Of a DNA stretch of 64,000 nucleotides, positions 15,841-25,702 are shown in pieces (positions within the stretch are counted from its first letter, which is position 1; every line of letters begins with the position of its first letter). The notes under the pieces were generated by a model, which saw only the letters and a list, made by a program, of their open reading frames with translations, made no database searches and was not told where the DNA came from. Made by a program: the position numbers and the translations under genes. The DNA comes from JAAXHV01 sp965207165 (lineage in GTDB: Bacteria > Pseudomonadota > Gammaproteobacteria > Eutrophobiales > Eutrophobiaceae): positions 496,001 to 560,000 of the forward strand of contig OZ242265.1 in assembly GCA_965207165.1 (NCBI GenBank), given 5' to 3'.

Positions 15841-17039
15841 CCGGCGTAACCATACTGGGGTCGACCGGCAGTATCGGGGTAAGCACCCTGGATGTGATCT
15901 CCAGACACAGGGATTTGTTTGAACCGGTTGCACTCACGGCCAACACCAACGTCAGGGGGCTGTATGAGCAGTGCCTGGCCTGGCGGCCCAGGTATGCGGT
16001 GATGGCGGACGCTGATGCCGCGGTCCGGTTAAAAGACATGCTGCAACAAGGGGCGCCTGAGATCAGGGTATTGTCGGGGCAGGAGGGATTGCAGGAGGTG
16101 GCAGGCTGCGCCGAGACGGACTATGTGATGGCAGCGATCGTGGGGGCCGCGGGACTGCTGCCGACCCTGACTGCTGCGCGCAACGGCAAGCGCGTATTGC
16201 TTGCCAACAAGGAGGCGCTGGTCATGTCAGGAAAACTGTTTATGGACGCAGTCAGGGAAAACGGCGCCCAGCTACTGCCCATCGACAGTGAGCATAACGC
16301 CATATTCCAATGCATGCCGCGGGACTTTAACGACGGACCGGCAATGACCGGGGTCACGCGCATCCTGCTGACTGCATCCGGCGGGCCGTTCCTGACAAGA
16401 CCCGTGGGGGAACTGGATAGTGTGACACCCGCTGAGGCCGTCGCACATCCCAACTGGGACATGGGGAAGAAGATATCCGTGGATTCGGCCACCATGATGA
16501 ACAAGGGACTGGAGGTGATTGAAGCCTGCTGGCTGTTTGATACCGGCGCAGAGAATGTCGAAATCGTTATCCATCCCGAGAGTGTTATCCACTCCCTGGT
16601 TGAATATTCCGACGGTTCGGTTCTGGCGCAACTGGGAAACCCGGACATGCGCACACCCATAGCCCACGCAATGGCCTGGCCGCACCGCATCGAGTCCGGC
16701 GTAAAAAAGCTGAACCTGTCCGACATATCACAACTGAACTTTGAAAAACCCGACCCGGAAAGGTTCCCGTGCCTGGGGTTGGCGAGGCAGGCATTGGCGC
16801 AGGGCGGAACGGCGACGACGATACTGAACGCCGCCAATGAAGTCGCCGTTGCTGAATTCCTGGGAGGGCGTATCAGGTATACGGCAATTGCGGAGGTCGT
16901 GAAACAAACCCTGGAGGGCATAGCGAACCAGCCTGCCGACACACTGGAACAGATCCTGGCAGCGGATAAACAGGCGCGGGATTACGCCGGCAACCAGTGC
17001 CGGATGTCAGCCGGGACTAGCGGGCAGGTGATGTCGTGA
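15837..17039 (+). CDS. dxr: 1-deoxy-D-xylulose 5-phosphate reductoisomerase
   Basis: A 400-residue NADPH enzyme making methylerythritol phosphate, the committed step of the MEP isoprenoid pathway. GSTGSIG at the N-terminus binds NADPH; NKEALVMSG and LPIDSEHNAIFQC carry metal and substrate ligands. The GTG start overlaps the cdsA stop and the stop overlaps the rseP GTG, so translation is coupled. Confidence 0.97.
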   Translation: MTGVTILGSTGSIGVSTLDVISRHRDLFEPVALTANTNVRGLYEQCLAWRPRYAVMADADAAVRLKDMLQQGAPEIRVLSGQEGLQEVAGCAETDYVMAAIVGAAGLLPTLTAARNGKRVLLANKEALVMSGKLFMDAVRENGAQLLPIDSEHNAIFQCMPRDFNDGPAMTGVTRILLTASGGPFLTRPVGELDSVTPAEAVAHPNWDMGKKISVDSATMMNKGLEVIEACWLFDTGAENVEIVIHPESVIHSLVEYSDGSVLAQLGNPDMRTPIAHAMAWPHRIESGVKKLNLSDISQLNFEKPDPERFPCLGLARQALAQGGTATTILNAANEVAVAEFLGGRIRYTAIAEVVKQTLEGIANQPADTLEQILAADKQARDYAGNQCRMSAGTSGQVMS

Positions 17040-18406
17040 TCGCCTTCATACAAACAGTGTGTGCGTTTATAGTCGCACTGGGGATATTGATCACCTTCCA
17101 TGAATTCGGACATTACTGGGTAGCCAGGAAATGCAACGTTAAGATCCTGACGTTTTCAGTTGGTTTCGGGCGTCCCCTGTGGCGCAGGGTGTTCAGCAGC
17201 GACAACACTGAATTTGTCATCGGTGCGGTTCCGCTGGGAGGCTACGTGAGAATGCTGGACGAGCGGGAGGGCGTTGTCCCCGAGCAGGAACGTGCCCGTG
17301 CGTTCAATAACAAACCGCTCGGTGAGCGCACAGCCATAGTGGCTGCAGGGCCCATTTTCAATTTTATTTTTGCAGTCCTCGCTTACTGGCTTGTCTACGC
17401 AATCGGGGTGACCGGGTTGAAACCGGTGATCAGTACCGTGGAAGAAGGTTCCATGGCCATGCAGGCAGGTTTTCGGGCAGATGATGAAATCACGGATATC
17501 AACGGGCGGACAACACCGACCTGGAATACGGCCGTGGAACTGCTGGTTGCCGGGGTGATAGAACGTGACGCGGTGGCTGTCGGTGTGAAGGATACCCGGG
17601 GCAATGAGCGCTCGCTGGAAGTCGACCTCGCGTCGATTCCGATCGATGCCATGGCAGAGGGTAACCTGTTGCGTCTGCTGGGAGTAGAACCGTTGCGGCC
17701 GGTCGTGCCGGCTGTTATCGGCGAGGTTGCCGACCAGGGCGCAGGAATGCGGGCCGGCCTGGCGCAAGGTGACAGGATCACAGCCGTAGACGGAACGCCG
17801 GTGAGAGACTGGCAACACTGGGTGGAACTCATCAGGGCTGCGCCCGGTATGCCGTTATCGGTACGGATATCCCGCAACGGTGATGACATGGAACTGATTT
17901 TGACGCCTGGAGAAAAGGTAACCGGGGAAGGAGAAACGATCGGTTTCATCGGCGTCGGCCTGAACGCGGACTCCATTACCGATCAATCCCTGTTGGCGAT
18001 AGAAACCTATCCCCCCCATACGGCATTGCTGAAAGGTATCGGTAAAACTGTTGATATGACCTTTGTCACCCTGCAGATTCTGGGGAGGATGATTACCGGG
18101 GAAGCGTCCCTGAAAAACCTCAGCGGCCCGGTCAGCATAGCCCAGTACGCAGCGCAGACGGCGCGCATGGGTGTCGTAACCTTTCTGGGGTTCCTGGCTA
18201 TCGTCAGCATCAGTCTGGCGGTACTGAACCTATTGCCGATACCGTTACTGGACGGCGGTCACCTGTTCTATTATCTCATCGAATTTATCAAGGGCACCCC
18301 GGTATCCATGCCGGTACAAATGCTGGGTCAGCGGATCGGCATCGTATTGTTGTTCGGTCTGATGGGGCTGGCCATATATAATGATATTCTCAGGCTTGCC
18401 GGCTGA
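17036..18406 (+). CDS. rseP: Site-2 intramembrane zinc protease RseP
   Basis: A 456-residue M50 protease of the inner membrane that cuts anti-sigma factor RseA and remnant signal peptides. The zinc motif HEFGH is at 22-26 in the first membrane helix, the third ligand is in LDGGH near the end, and two PDZ domains lie between (SMAMQAGFRADDEITDING and GAGMRAGLAQGDRITAVDG). It starts at a GTG overlapping the dxr stop and precedes bamA, as usual. Confidence 0.96.
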   Translation: MIAFIQTVCAFIVALGILITFHEFGHYWVARKCNVKILTFSVGFGRPLWRRVFSSDNTEFVIGAVPLGGYVRMLDEREGVVPEQERARAFNNKPLGERTAIVAAGPIFNFIFAVLAYWLVYAIGVTGLKPVISTVEEGSMAMQAGFRADDEITDINGRTTPTWNTAVELLVAGVIERDAVAVGVKDTRGNERSLEVDLASIPIDAMAEGNLLRLLGVEPLRPVVPAVIGEVADQGAGMRAGLAQGDRITAVDGTPVRDWQHWVELIRAAPGMPLSVRISRNGDDMELILTPGEKVTGEGETIGFIGVGLNADSITDQSLLAIETYPPHTALLKGIGKTVDMTFVTLQILGRMITGEASLKNLSGPVSIAQYAAQTARMGVVTFLGFLAIVSISLAVLNLLPIPLLDGGHLFYYLIEFIKGTPVSMPVQMLGQRIGIVLLFGLMGLAIYNDILRLAG

Positions 18407-18459
18407 CGGAGAGATAGGAGAGATGGATTTGTCCGGTGGAGTAATTTATTATTAGGAAC

Positions 18460-20787
18460 ATGTTGTCCGAAATACTCAAAGCACATCCATTCAGGTTGTT
18501 TATCGCGGTACTGGTATTTGTTGCCTTCGCCCAGGGCACTGCCGCACAGGAATTTGTTATTGAAGATATCCGGGTGGAAGGCCTGCAGCGCCTGACGCCG
18601 GGTACCGTGTTCAACTACCTGCCGCTGGAAGTGGGTGATACATTTAACCCGGCGGTTTCCTCGGAAGCGGTCAGCGCCCTGTTCAAGACGGGTTTCTTCG
18701 ATGATGTGCAACTGAAACGGGACGGTAACATCCTGGTCATCGTATTGAAGGAAAGGGCTGCAATCGGCAGTATTGAAATCAGCGGCAACAAGGACATAAA
18801 GACGGAGGATTTACTCGACGGCCTGAACCAGATCGGCTTTGCCCAGGGACGGGTGTTCGACCAGTCGCAACTGGACGGACTGGAGCGGGAACTGCGCAGA
18901 CAGTATTTTTCCGCCGGAAAATATGGCGTGAAGATCGACTCCCAGGTAACTCCGCTTGCCAACAACCGGGTTGCCGTGACCATCGATATTTCGGAGGGAA
19001 AAGCAGCCCGGATAAAACAGATTAATGTCGTCGGCAACCAGTCCTTCAAGGAGGATGACCTGCTGGATGGGTTTGAATTATCGAGGCCGACGCTGTTTTC
19101 CTTTTTCACCAAGGACGACCAGTACTCGCGCCAGAAATTATCAGGAGACCTGGAAACCCTGCGTTCGTTTTACCTGGACCGGGGTTACGTGAATTTCAGT
19201 ATCGATTCCACCCAGGTATCCATCACACCCGACAAGAAAGATATATATATAACCATCAACATCACCGAGGGTGGCCAGTATACCGTGTCCGGAGTGAAAC
19301 TGGCCGGTGAGTTTATTCTGCCGGAGGAGCAACTGTATTACCTGATCAGCGTGACCCAGGGGAGCCTGTTCTCGCGCAAACAGGTCACCGACAGCAGTGA
19401 ACGCATGTCGGAACGCCTGGGAGGCGTCGGTTATGCTTTTGCCAACGTCAATTCCATCCCTGATATAGATGAAGATGACAATACGGTGGAAGTCACGTTT
19501 TTTGTGGACCCCGGCAAACGGGTTTACGTCAGAAGGATGAATTTTTCCGGCAATACCAGGACCAAGGACGAGGTGTTACGGCGTGAAATGCGCCAGCATG
19601 AAGGTGGCTGGATTTCGACGCCCAAGGTAGAGAGAGGCAAGATCAGGCTGCAGAGACTGGGCTACTTCGAGGAGGTCAACGTGGAGACACCGGCCGTGCC
19701 CGGTTCCGCGGACCAGGTAGACGTCAATTACACAGTGACGGAAAAGCCGTTCGGCAACTTCCTGGCCGGTCTGGGCTTCTCCCAGAACCAGGGACTGATT
19801 TTCCAGACCAGTATCACCCAGGACAACTTTCTCGGGTCCGGGAAACGCATCCAGTTTGCGTTCAACAACAGTGATATCAACCGCAGGTTTGCACTGGGTT
19901 ACGTCAACCCCTACTACACCGTGGACGGGATCAGCCGCGGGTTCAACGTGAATTACCAGGAAACCGAGGCGTATGATGCAAATATCACTGCGTTTGACAG
20001 CCGGGTCATAGGAGCGGGGGTCAGTTTCGGCGTGCCGGTGACGGAATATAATTTTGTCAGCACCGCATTCAATTACGAAAACACCACGTTGTCCGAAGAC
20101 CGTTTCTTTGCAGAGCAGGTCAGGGATTTTATCGAGCGGGAGGGTAATAAATTCGATATCCTCAGGCTGTCGGCCGCATTCTCCTACGACACGCGCAACC
20201 GGGCGATATTGCCTACCCGGGGAGTGCAGCACCGGTTCAGCACGGAAATGGCGGTTCCCTCATTCGGCAACTCTCTCGAGTTTTTCAAGGTCGGATACCG
20301 CACCCAGTGGTACCACCCGGTCCTGCGCAGTTTCATATTTACCGTCAAGGGTGATTTCGGCTATGGCAACGGCCTGTTCGGCACTGATGACCTCCCGTTT
20401 TTTGAAAATTTCTATGCCGGCGGACCCCGCTCGGTGCGCGGCTACGAGGAAAACAGCCTGGGACCCAAGGATACGCCGTTCCAGGGAAGGACGAGGCGCC
20501 GGCCGCTGGGCGGCAATATCAAGGTGGTAGGCGGCGCGGAAATGATATTTCCTGTGCCTTTTCTCAAGGAATTCAAGCAGGTCCGGTTTGCGGCGTTTTT
20601 CGACGGCGGCAACGTCTATTCCAGTGATGAATCGTTTGAATTCAACGAACTCAGGTACTCGACGGGCCTGAGCGGCATATGGATCTCACCTTTTGGCCTG
20701 GTAAGTGTTAGTATAGCCAGACCTATTGGAGATAAGCCGGGAGATGAGACGCAGCCGTTTCAGTTTACCTTTGGTTCAACATTTTAG
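18460..20787 (+). CDS. bamA: Outer-membrane protein assembly factor BamA
   Basis: A 775-residue Omp85 protein that inserts beta-barrels into the outer membrane. A signal peptide (about 1-29) is followed by five POTRA domains (about 30-430) and a 16-strand barrel with the loop-6 motif GGPRSVRGYEENSLGP and a C-terminal phenylalanine. Length fits the family. It stands between rseP and skp. Confidence 0.97.
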   Translation: MLSEILKAHPFRLFIAVLVFVAFAQGTAAQEFVIEDIRVEGLQRLTPGTVFNYLPLEVGDTFNPAVSSEAVSALFKTGFFDDVQLKRDGNILVIVLKERAAIGSIEISGNKDIKTEDLLDGLNQIGFAQGRVFDQSQLDGLERELRRQYFSAGKYGVKIDSQVTPLANNRVAVTIDISEGKAARIKQINVVGNQSFKEDDLLDGFELSRPTLFSFFTKDDQYSRQKLSGDLETLRSFYLDRGYVNFSIDSTQVSITPDKKDIYITINITEGGQYTVSGVKLAGEFILPEEQLYYLISVTQGSLFSRKQVTDSSERMSERLGGVGYAFANVNSIPDIDEDDNTVEVTFFVDPGKRVYVRRMNFSGNTRTKDEVLRREMRQHEGGWISTPKVERGKIRLQRLGYFEEVNVETPAVPGSADQVDVNYTVTEKPFGNFLAGLGFSQNQGLIFQTSITQDNFLGSGKRIQFAFNNSDINRRFALGYVNPYYTVDGISRGFNVNYQETEAYDANITAFDSRVIGAGVSFGVPVTEYNFVSTAFNYENTTLSEDRFFAEQVRDFIEREGNKFDILRLSAAFSYDTRNRAILPTRGVQHRFSTEMAVPSFGNSLEFFKVGYRTQWYHPVLRSFIFTVKGDFGYGNGLFGTDDLPFFENFYAGGPRSVRGYEENSLGPKDTPFQGRTRRRPLGGNIKVVGGAEMIFPVPFLKEFKQVRFAAFFDGGNVYSSDESFEFNELRYSTGLSGIWISPFGLVSVSIARPIGDKPGDETQPFQFTFGSTF

Positions 20788-20926
20788 AAAAACCCTGTTT
20801 GGTATAATGTGCGGGAGTTCCTGCTGTTTATATGAGAAAATTGATATCTTTCGCTTTGAACTGCATACTTTATTATTTGAGAATTACCGAGGCTGATTTT
20901 ATAACCATTTGGAGTCGACGAGTACT

Positions 20927-21460
20927 ATGAGGCTTACCTGTTTCCTGATCTGTTTTATTGCGGTCGGTTTTATCCCCCCGGCGATTGCGGAGGATTACAA
21001 GATCGGCGCTGTCAACGCGATACGCATCCTGGAGCAATCCCCCCAGGCTGAAAAAATGCGTAATTTGCTGGAGAAGGAGTTTGCTCCGCGGGACCGGGAA
21101 CTGGTTGCCGCACAAAAATCATTGAAGGAAATGGAAGACAGGCTGACCAAAGACGCCCCCATCATGAGTGAGGCGGAGCGGGCCAAGCTGGAGCGGGATA
21201 TCATCAACGAAAGGCGTGACTTGAAACGCAACCAGGATGAATTTCGCGAGGACCTTACCTTCCGCAGGAATGAGGAAATAGCAAAGATCCAAAAGGATAT
21301 CGTCGATGCCATCAATACGATCGCCAAGGATAACGGATTTGACATGATTTTGAACGAAGGTGTGATTTACGCCAGCCCGAAAGTGGATATATCCCAGCTT
21401 GTCATTGACCAGTTAAAGCAGGAAAATGACTCGGGTAAAGACGTTGCAGGAGTTGAATGA
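20927..21460 (+). CDS. skp: Periplasmic chaperone Skp/OmpH
   Basis: A 177-residue exported chaperone that holds unfolded outer-membrane proteins for BamA. A signal peptide ends near PPAIAED. The middle (about 50-130) is a charged coiled coil that forms the tentacles of the trimer. I use the ATG at 20927 (GGAG 12 bases upstream) rather than the TTG at 20909, because it starts directly at the signal peptide. Confidence 0.93.
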   Translation: MRLTCFLICFIAVGFIPPAIAEDYKIGAVNAIRILEQSPQAEKMRNLLEKEFAPRDRELVAAQKSLKEMEDRLTKDAPIMSEAERAKLERDIINERRDLKRNQDEFREDLTFRRNEEIAKIQKDIVDAINTIAKDNGFDMILNEGVIYASPKVDISQLVIDQLKQENDSGKDVAGVE

Positions 21461-21475
21461 CGGCTTGCAGAGCCC

Positions 21476-22492
21476 ATGACGGTGACTTTGGGGGAAATTG
21501 CTGCTGAAATAAACGCTGAATTACAAGGTGACCCCACGGACGAAATAATCAACGTTGCCAGCCTGCATAATTCCGCACCGGGCGACCTGACTTTCTATGT
21601 AAACAAACGTTACCTGGCTGACCTGGAAAAGACCCGGGCCAGTGCCGTGGTGTTGGCCGCAGCGGACGCGCCAACGTGCCCGACAGCCAGGCTGGTCACG
21701 ACGGACCCCTACCTGGCCTATGCAAAAGCCGCCAGGTTCCTCAACCCTGTCATACAATTCAATCCGGGCAGCCATCCCTCGGCCGTGCTGGACGCCGGTG
21801 CGGATGTCGCCGACGATTGTTATATCGGCGCCAATTCCGTGATCGGTGAAAACGTCGTTATCGGTTCCGGGACGTATATCGGACCGGGTTGTATTATCGA
21901 GGCGAATGCCGTGATCGGGCGCCACTGCCGCCTCTATGCCAATGTAACCCTGATGGAACGCGTCGAGATAGGCGCGCGGGTATTGCTCCATCCCGGTGTC
22001 GTGATCGGGGCGGACGGTTACGGGATCGCCAACGACTCCGGCCGCTGGTTGAAAATTCCGCAACTCGGTAGTGTCATCATCCGGGATGATGTTGAAATCG
22101 GGGCCAATACAACGATTGACAGGGGGGCACTGGAAAACACCGTGGTGGAAAACGGTGTCAAAATCGATAACCAGGTGCAGATCGGGCACAATACCCGGGT
22201 TGGGGAGCATACGGCGATTGCCGGCGCGGCGGTAGTCGCCGGTAGTGCAACAATAGGCAAGAGATGTATGATCGGCGGGGCCAGCGCAATTTCCGGTCAC
22301 ATCGAGATTGCCGATGATGTTGTTATTACCGGGATGTCCGGGGTGCCCAACAGCATCAAAGAGGCCGGGGTCTATTCGTCGGGAGTGCCGATAACGGACA
22401 ACAGGACCTGGCGCAAGAATATGGCCAGGTTCAGAAATCTCGACGAATTGGCGAGAAAAATCGCCCGTGTGGAAAAACAGGCAAGCAAATGA
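21476..22492 (+). CDS. lpxD: UDP-3-O-acyl-glucosamine N-acyltransferase
   Basis: A 338-residue left-handed beta-helix acyltransferase adding the second 3-hydroxyacyl chain in lipid A synthesis. An N-terminal uridine-binding domain (1-100) precedes many hexapeptide repeats (IGANSVIGENVVIGSGTYIG) and a C-terminal helix. The segment VQIGHNTRVGEHTAIAG carries the expected catalytic histidine region. It sits in the skp-lpxD-fabZ-lpxA-lpxB order. Confidence 0.96.
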   Translation: MTVTLGEIAAEINAELQGDPTDEIINVASLHNSAPGDLTFYVNKRYLADLEKTRASAVVLAAADAPTCPTARLVTTDPYLAYAKAARFLNPVIQFNPGSHPSAVLDAGADVADDCYIGANSVIGENVVIGSGTYIGPGCIIEANAVIGRHCRLYANVTLMERVEIGARVLLHPGVVIGADGYGIANDSGRWLKIPQLGSVIIRDDVEIGANTTIDRGALENTVVENGVKIDNQVQIGHNTRVGEHTAIAGAAVVAGSATIGKRCMIGGASAISGHIEIADDVVITGMSGVPNSIKEAGVYSSGVPITDNRTWRKNMARFRNLDELARKIARVEKQASK

Positions 22493-22530
22493 CTTACAAT
22501 ACATGCGGATGAACACGGGACCACGCGACC

Positions 22531-22980
22531 ATGCCGGAACTCGATATTGAACAAATAAAAAAAGCGCTGCCGCACCGCTATCCGATGTTGTTACTGGACA
22601 GGGTGGTGGACTACACGCCTGGCGAATCCCTGACCGCGATCAAGAACGTCACGATAAATGAGCCTTTTTTCCAGGGGCATTTCCCCCAGCGCCCGATCAT
22701 GCCGGGCGTGCTCATCGTTGAGGCAATGGCGCAGGCAACCGCCGTACTGGGGCTGTTGTCCGAGGAGGGGAGCGGGCACTGGAACAAGCTGTATTACCTG
22801 GTCGGCGTTGACAAGGCCAGGTTCCGGAAAACGGTCGGGCCGGGCGATCAACTGGTGCTTGAAGTAAAGTTCGTTGCGTTACGAAGGAATATCTGGCGCT
22901 TTTCCTGCGCCGCCAAAGTTAACGATATCACCGTGGCGGACGCGGATTTATTGACTACGATTGCGGATCAGGAGACTTGA
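22531..22980 (+). CDS. fabZ: 3-hydroxyacyl-[acyl-carrier-protein] dehydratase FabZ
   Basis: A 149-residue hot-dog-fold dehydratase of fatty acid synthesis. LPHRYPMLLLDRV and the active-site region GHFPQRPIMPGVLIVEAMAQ are clear. Its TGA overlaps the TTG start of lpxA, so the enzymes competing for 3-hydroxyacyl-ACP are coupled. Confidence 0.97.
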   Translation: MPELDIEQIKKALPHRYPMLLLDRVVDYTPGESLTAIKNVTINEPFFQGHFPQRPIMPGVLIVEAMAQATAVLGLLSEEGSGHWNKLYYLVGVDKARFRKTVGPGDQLVLEVKFVALRRNIWRFSCAAKVNDITVADADLLTTIADQET

Positions 22981-23750
22981 TCGACCCCACTGCGAAAGTA
23001 CACCCTGGCGCTGAAATCGGAACCGGGGTCAGGATCGGAGCCTATTCCGTCATAGGGGATCAAGTTCAGGTTCATGACGACTGTGAAATAGGTCCGCATG
23101 TAGTCATCAAGGGTCCCACCCGGATAGGGGAAGCGACCCGCATCTCGCAATTCTCCTCCATAGGGGATGACCCCCAGGACAAAAAGTACCAGGGGGAAGC
23201 AACGTCTTCCCTGGAAATCGGCGCGCATAACGTCATAAGGGAATTTTGCACCATCAACCGCGGAACGGCGCAGGGAGGAGGGGTTACCCGGCTTGGCGAC
23301 CATAACTGGATCATGGCGTACGTCCATATCGCGCATGACTGCCAAGTGGGAAATAATACCGTCTTCGCCAATAACGCCACCCTGGCCGGCCATGTACATA
23401 TCGATGATTTTGCCATACTGGGCGGATTTACCGGTGTGCACCAGTTTTGCCGGGTTGGTTGTTACAGTATTTCGGCAATCGCCTCCATTATTGTCAAGGA
23501 CGTTCCGCCGTACCTGATAGTATCCGGAAATACCGCGAAACCAAACGGGCTGAACAGGGTCGGTCTCAGGCGTAACGGATTTACCGACGGCACGGTTGAT
23601 GCGCTCAGGAAGGCATATCGCATCGTCTATCGCGAAGGATTGTTACTGAAAGATGCCCTGAAGAAACTCGAAGCGCTGGCGGATGCCGGCGACGAGGTCG
23701 CCAATTTCACCCGCTTTATCAGGGAATCCGAACGTGGAATTATCCGTTGA
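22977..23750 (+). CDS. lpxA: UDP-N-acetylglucosamine O-acyltransferase
   Basis: A 257-residue hexapeptide-repeat enzyme for the first step of lipid A synthesis. The repeats run over residues 1-190, the catalytic histidine lies in YVHIAHDCQVGNN, and a helical C-terminal domain follows. The start is TTG inside the fabZ stop (TTGA), with GGAG just before; it gives the family N-terminus IDPTAKVHPGAEIG. Confidence 0.95.
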   Translation: MIDPTAKVHPGAEIGTGVRIGAYSVIGDQVQVHDDCEIGPHVVIKGPTRIGEATRISQFSSIGDDPQDKKYQGEATSSLEIGAHNVIREFCTINRGTAQGGGVTRLGDHNWIMAYVHIAHDCQVGNNTVFANNATLAGHVHIDDFAILGGFTGVHQFCRVGCYSISAIASIIVKDVPPYLIVSGNTAKPNGLNRVGLRRNGFTDGTVDALRKAYRIVYREGLLLKDALKKLEALADAGDEVANFTRFIRESERGIIR

Positions 23751-23847
23751 TGTCTCCAAGGTGAGTGCGCTGCGGGCATTTTCCATCCGGCGTTGCCGCA
23801 ACGCAGGAAGCGTTGGGCTGACGGGTAACTCATGCAGGTGAGCGGAA

Positions 23848-25011
23848 GTGAAAATCGGCATCGTAGCGGGGGAACCTTCCGGAGATAATTTAGCCGCTCA
23901 GCTGATTGAAGCCATCCGGGACGAGCGGCCGGATATCAGGGTCGAAGGTATCGGAGGAGAAAAGTTGCGCGAGGCCGGCTGCGACATTCTGTTCCCGATG
24001 GAAAAACTGGCTGTCATGGGTCTGGTGGAGGTCGTGGGGAAGCTGTGGGAACTCAGTGTGGTCCGGGCAAAGCTCGCAGAACGTCTCATTAATGATCCGC
24101 CTGATGTGTTTATCGGTGTCGATGCGCCTGACTTTAACCTGGGCCTGGAAAGGAAATTAAAAAATAAAGGTATAAAAACAATACATTACGTCTGTCCGAC
24201 GGCATGGGCATGGCGCGGCTGGCGGGTACGGGGAATCAGGAAATCAGCAGACCTCCTGTTATCGGTATTCCCTTTTGAACCGGAATTTTTCCGCAGCCAC
24301 AAGGTGCCGGTAACATACGTCGGGCATCCCCTGGCCGGACAGGTGGGCATGCAACCCGATACGGAAGGCGCACGCCGGCGCCTGGGCCTATCCCCGCAGG
24401 GTTTGACGGTTGCCGTACTGCCCGGCAGCAGAAGTTCAGAACTGAACAGGTTGACCGGCCCGTTTATCGAGACTGCTGCCTGGCTGGCTGCACGATACGA
24501 CGGTATCCAGTTCGTATCCAACGCGGTGAACGGCGCTGCGGAAAGATGTCTGCGTGAGGCAGCAGAACGCAAGGGTCTGCAGTTGAAAATCGTGAAAGAC
24601 AGTATCCGGGATACCCTGGCGGCTGCGGATGCTGCATTGGTCGCATCAGGCACCGTCACCCTGGAGACCATGCTGCACAAGGTGCCGATGGTGGTGGCCT
24701 ACCGGATGCACAGCCTCACGTTCCGGATAGTGCGCGCATTGATTAACGTGAAGTTCGTGTCCCTGCCCAACCTGCTGGCGCAGCGCAGGCTCGTTCCCGA
24801 GTACTTTCAGGCGGATTGCCGGGTGGAAGTGCTGGGTCCTGCACTACAATACTGGTTGGATAACCCGGACAAGGCGCAATCGCTGTCCCGCCAATTCGCG
24901 GACTTGCACCTGTCCCTGCAGGAAACTGAAGAAACTGCGGCGCAGGCAGTCCTGAAACTGGTTGATTACGGAGAGCATGGAGCAAAATTATCCGCAGATG
25001 ACGCAGATTAG
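23848..25011 (+). CDS. lpxB: Lipid-A-disaccharide synthase
   Basis: A 387-residue GT19 glycosyltransferase joining two acylated glucosamines in lipid A. The N-terminal IGIVAGEPSGDNLAAQL, the core YVCPTAWAWRGWRVRGI and LPGSRSSEL are diagnostic. The start is GTG at 23848. The last six residues, SADDAD, are encoded by the same DNA repeat that ends MutH. Confidence 0.96.
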   Translation: MKIGIVAGEPSGDNLAAQLIEAIRDERPDIRVEGIGGEKLREAGCDILFPMEKLAVMGLVEVVGKLWELSVVRAKLAERLINDPPDVFIGVDAPDFNLGLERKLKNKGIKTIHYVCPTAWAWRGWRVRGIRKSADLLLSVFPFEPEFFRSHKVPVTYVGHPLAGQVGMQPDTEGARRRLGLSPQGLTVAVLPGSRSSELNRLTGPFIETAAWLAARYDGIQFVSNAVNGAAERCLREAAERKGLQLKIVKDSIRDTLAAADAALVASGTVTLETMLHKVPMVVAYRMHSLTFRIVRALINVKFVSLPNLLAQRRLVPEYFQADCRVEVLGPALQYWLDNPDKAQSLSRQFADLHLSLQETEETAAQAVLKLVDYGEHGAKLSADDAD

Positions 25012-25085
25012 CGCAGATTATATTATTGTTTATGAGGTGAGATGGTTTCAAGCTGATATGCGCTAATCTGCGTCATCTGCGGATA
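24989..25085. repeat. Paired inverted repeat at the lpxB 3' end
   Basis: The left arm (24989-25020, TATCCGCAGATGACGCAGAT...) overlaps the lpxB stop; the right arm (25058-25085) is its near reverse complement about 40 bp away. It is homologous to the element at 6639-6780. The hairpin could form at the end of the lpxB message. Confidence 0.8.
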
Positions 25086-25114
25086 AATCATGTGCACTTT
25101 GTGGTAACAGGAAA

Positions 25115-25702
25115 ATGAGACACGGTTTTGAACTGGTAGCAGGTGTTGATGAGGCGGGGAGGGGGCCGCTTGCCGGGCCGGTTATCGCGGCTGCGGTCAT
25201 CCTGGATGAAACGGACAGGATCGAAGGCCTGGCTGATTCCAAGAAGTTATCGGCACGGCGCAGGGAACAATTGGCGCAGCTTATCCGGGAACGGGCGCTG
25301 GCCTGTTCCATCGGCCGTGCGGACCACCTGGAGATTGACCGGTTGAACATATTGAATGCAAGCCTGCTGGCGATGCAGCGCGCAATTGGCGGGTTAAACG
25401 TAAAGCCCGCGCGGGTCCTGGTTGACGGCAACCGGTGTCCGGGCACAGATTATCCGGAGACTGCAATTATCAAGGGAGACCAGACCGAAGCCTGCATAAG
25501 CGCCGCCTCAATCCTGGCGAAAGTGAGCAGGGACCGGGAAATGCTGGAAATGCACCGCAGGTACCCGGGGTACGGCTTCGCCCGGCACAAGGGTTATCCG
25601 ACCCGGCAGCATGTCCGGGCATTGTCCGAAATCGGCCCTTGCCCGATACACCGGCGCAGCTTTAGGCCGGTTCAGCGATGTCTGGAGCTGGATGAGTCCT
25701 GA
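25115..25702 (+). CDS. rnhB: Ribonuclease HII
   Basis: A 195-residue enzyme that removes ribonucleotides and RNA from DNA duplexes. The active-site start AGVDEAGRGPLAGPV and LVDGNRCPG are present, as is AASILAKVSRDREM. Its TGA overlaps the dnaE ATG (TGATG). The lpxB-rnhB-dnaE order is conserved. Confidence 0.96.
   Translation: MRHGFELVAGVDEAGRGPLAGPVIAAAVILDETDRIEGLADSKKLSARRREQLAQLIRERALACSIGRADHLEIDRLNILNASLLAMQRAIGGLNVKPARVLVDGNRCPGTDYPETAIIKGDQTEACISAASILAKVSRDREMLEMHRRYPGYGFARHKGYPTRQHVRALSEIGPCPIHRRSFRPVQRCLELDES

Noticed and set aside
21521..22516. Minus-strand frame of 331 codons
   Set aside because: Antisense to lpxD; its repetitive look reflects the hexapeptide repeats on the other strand.
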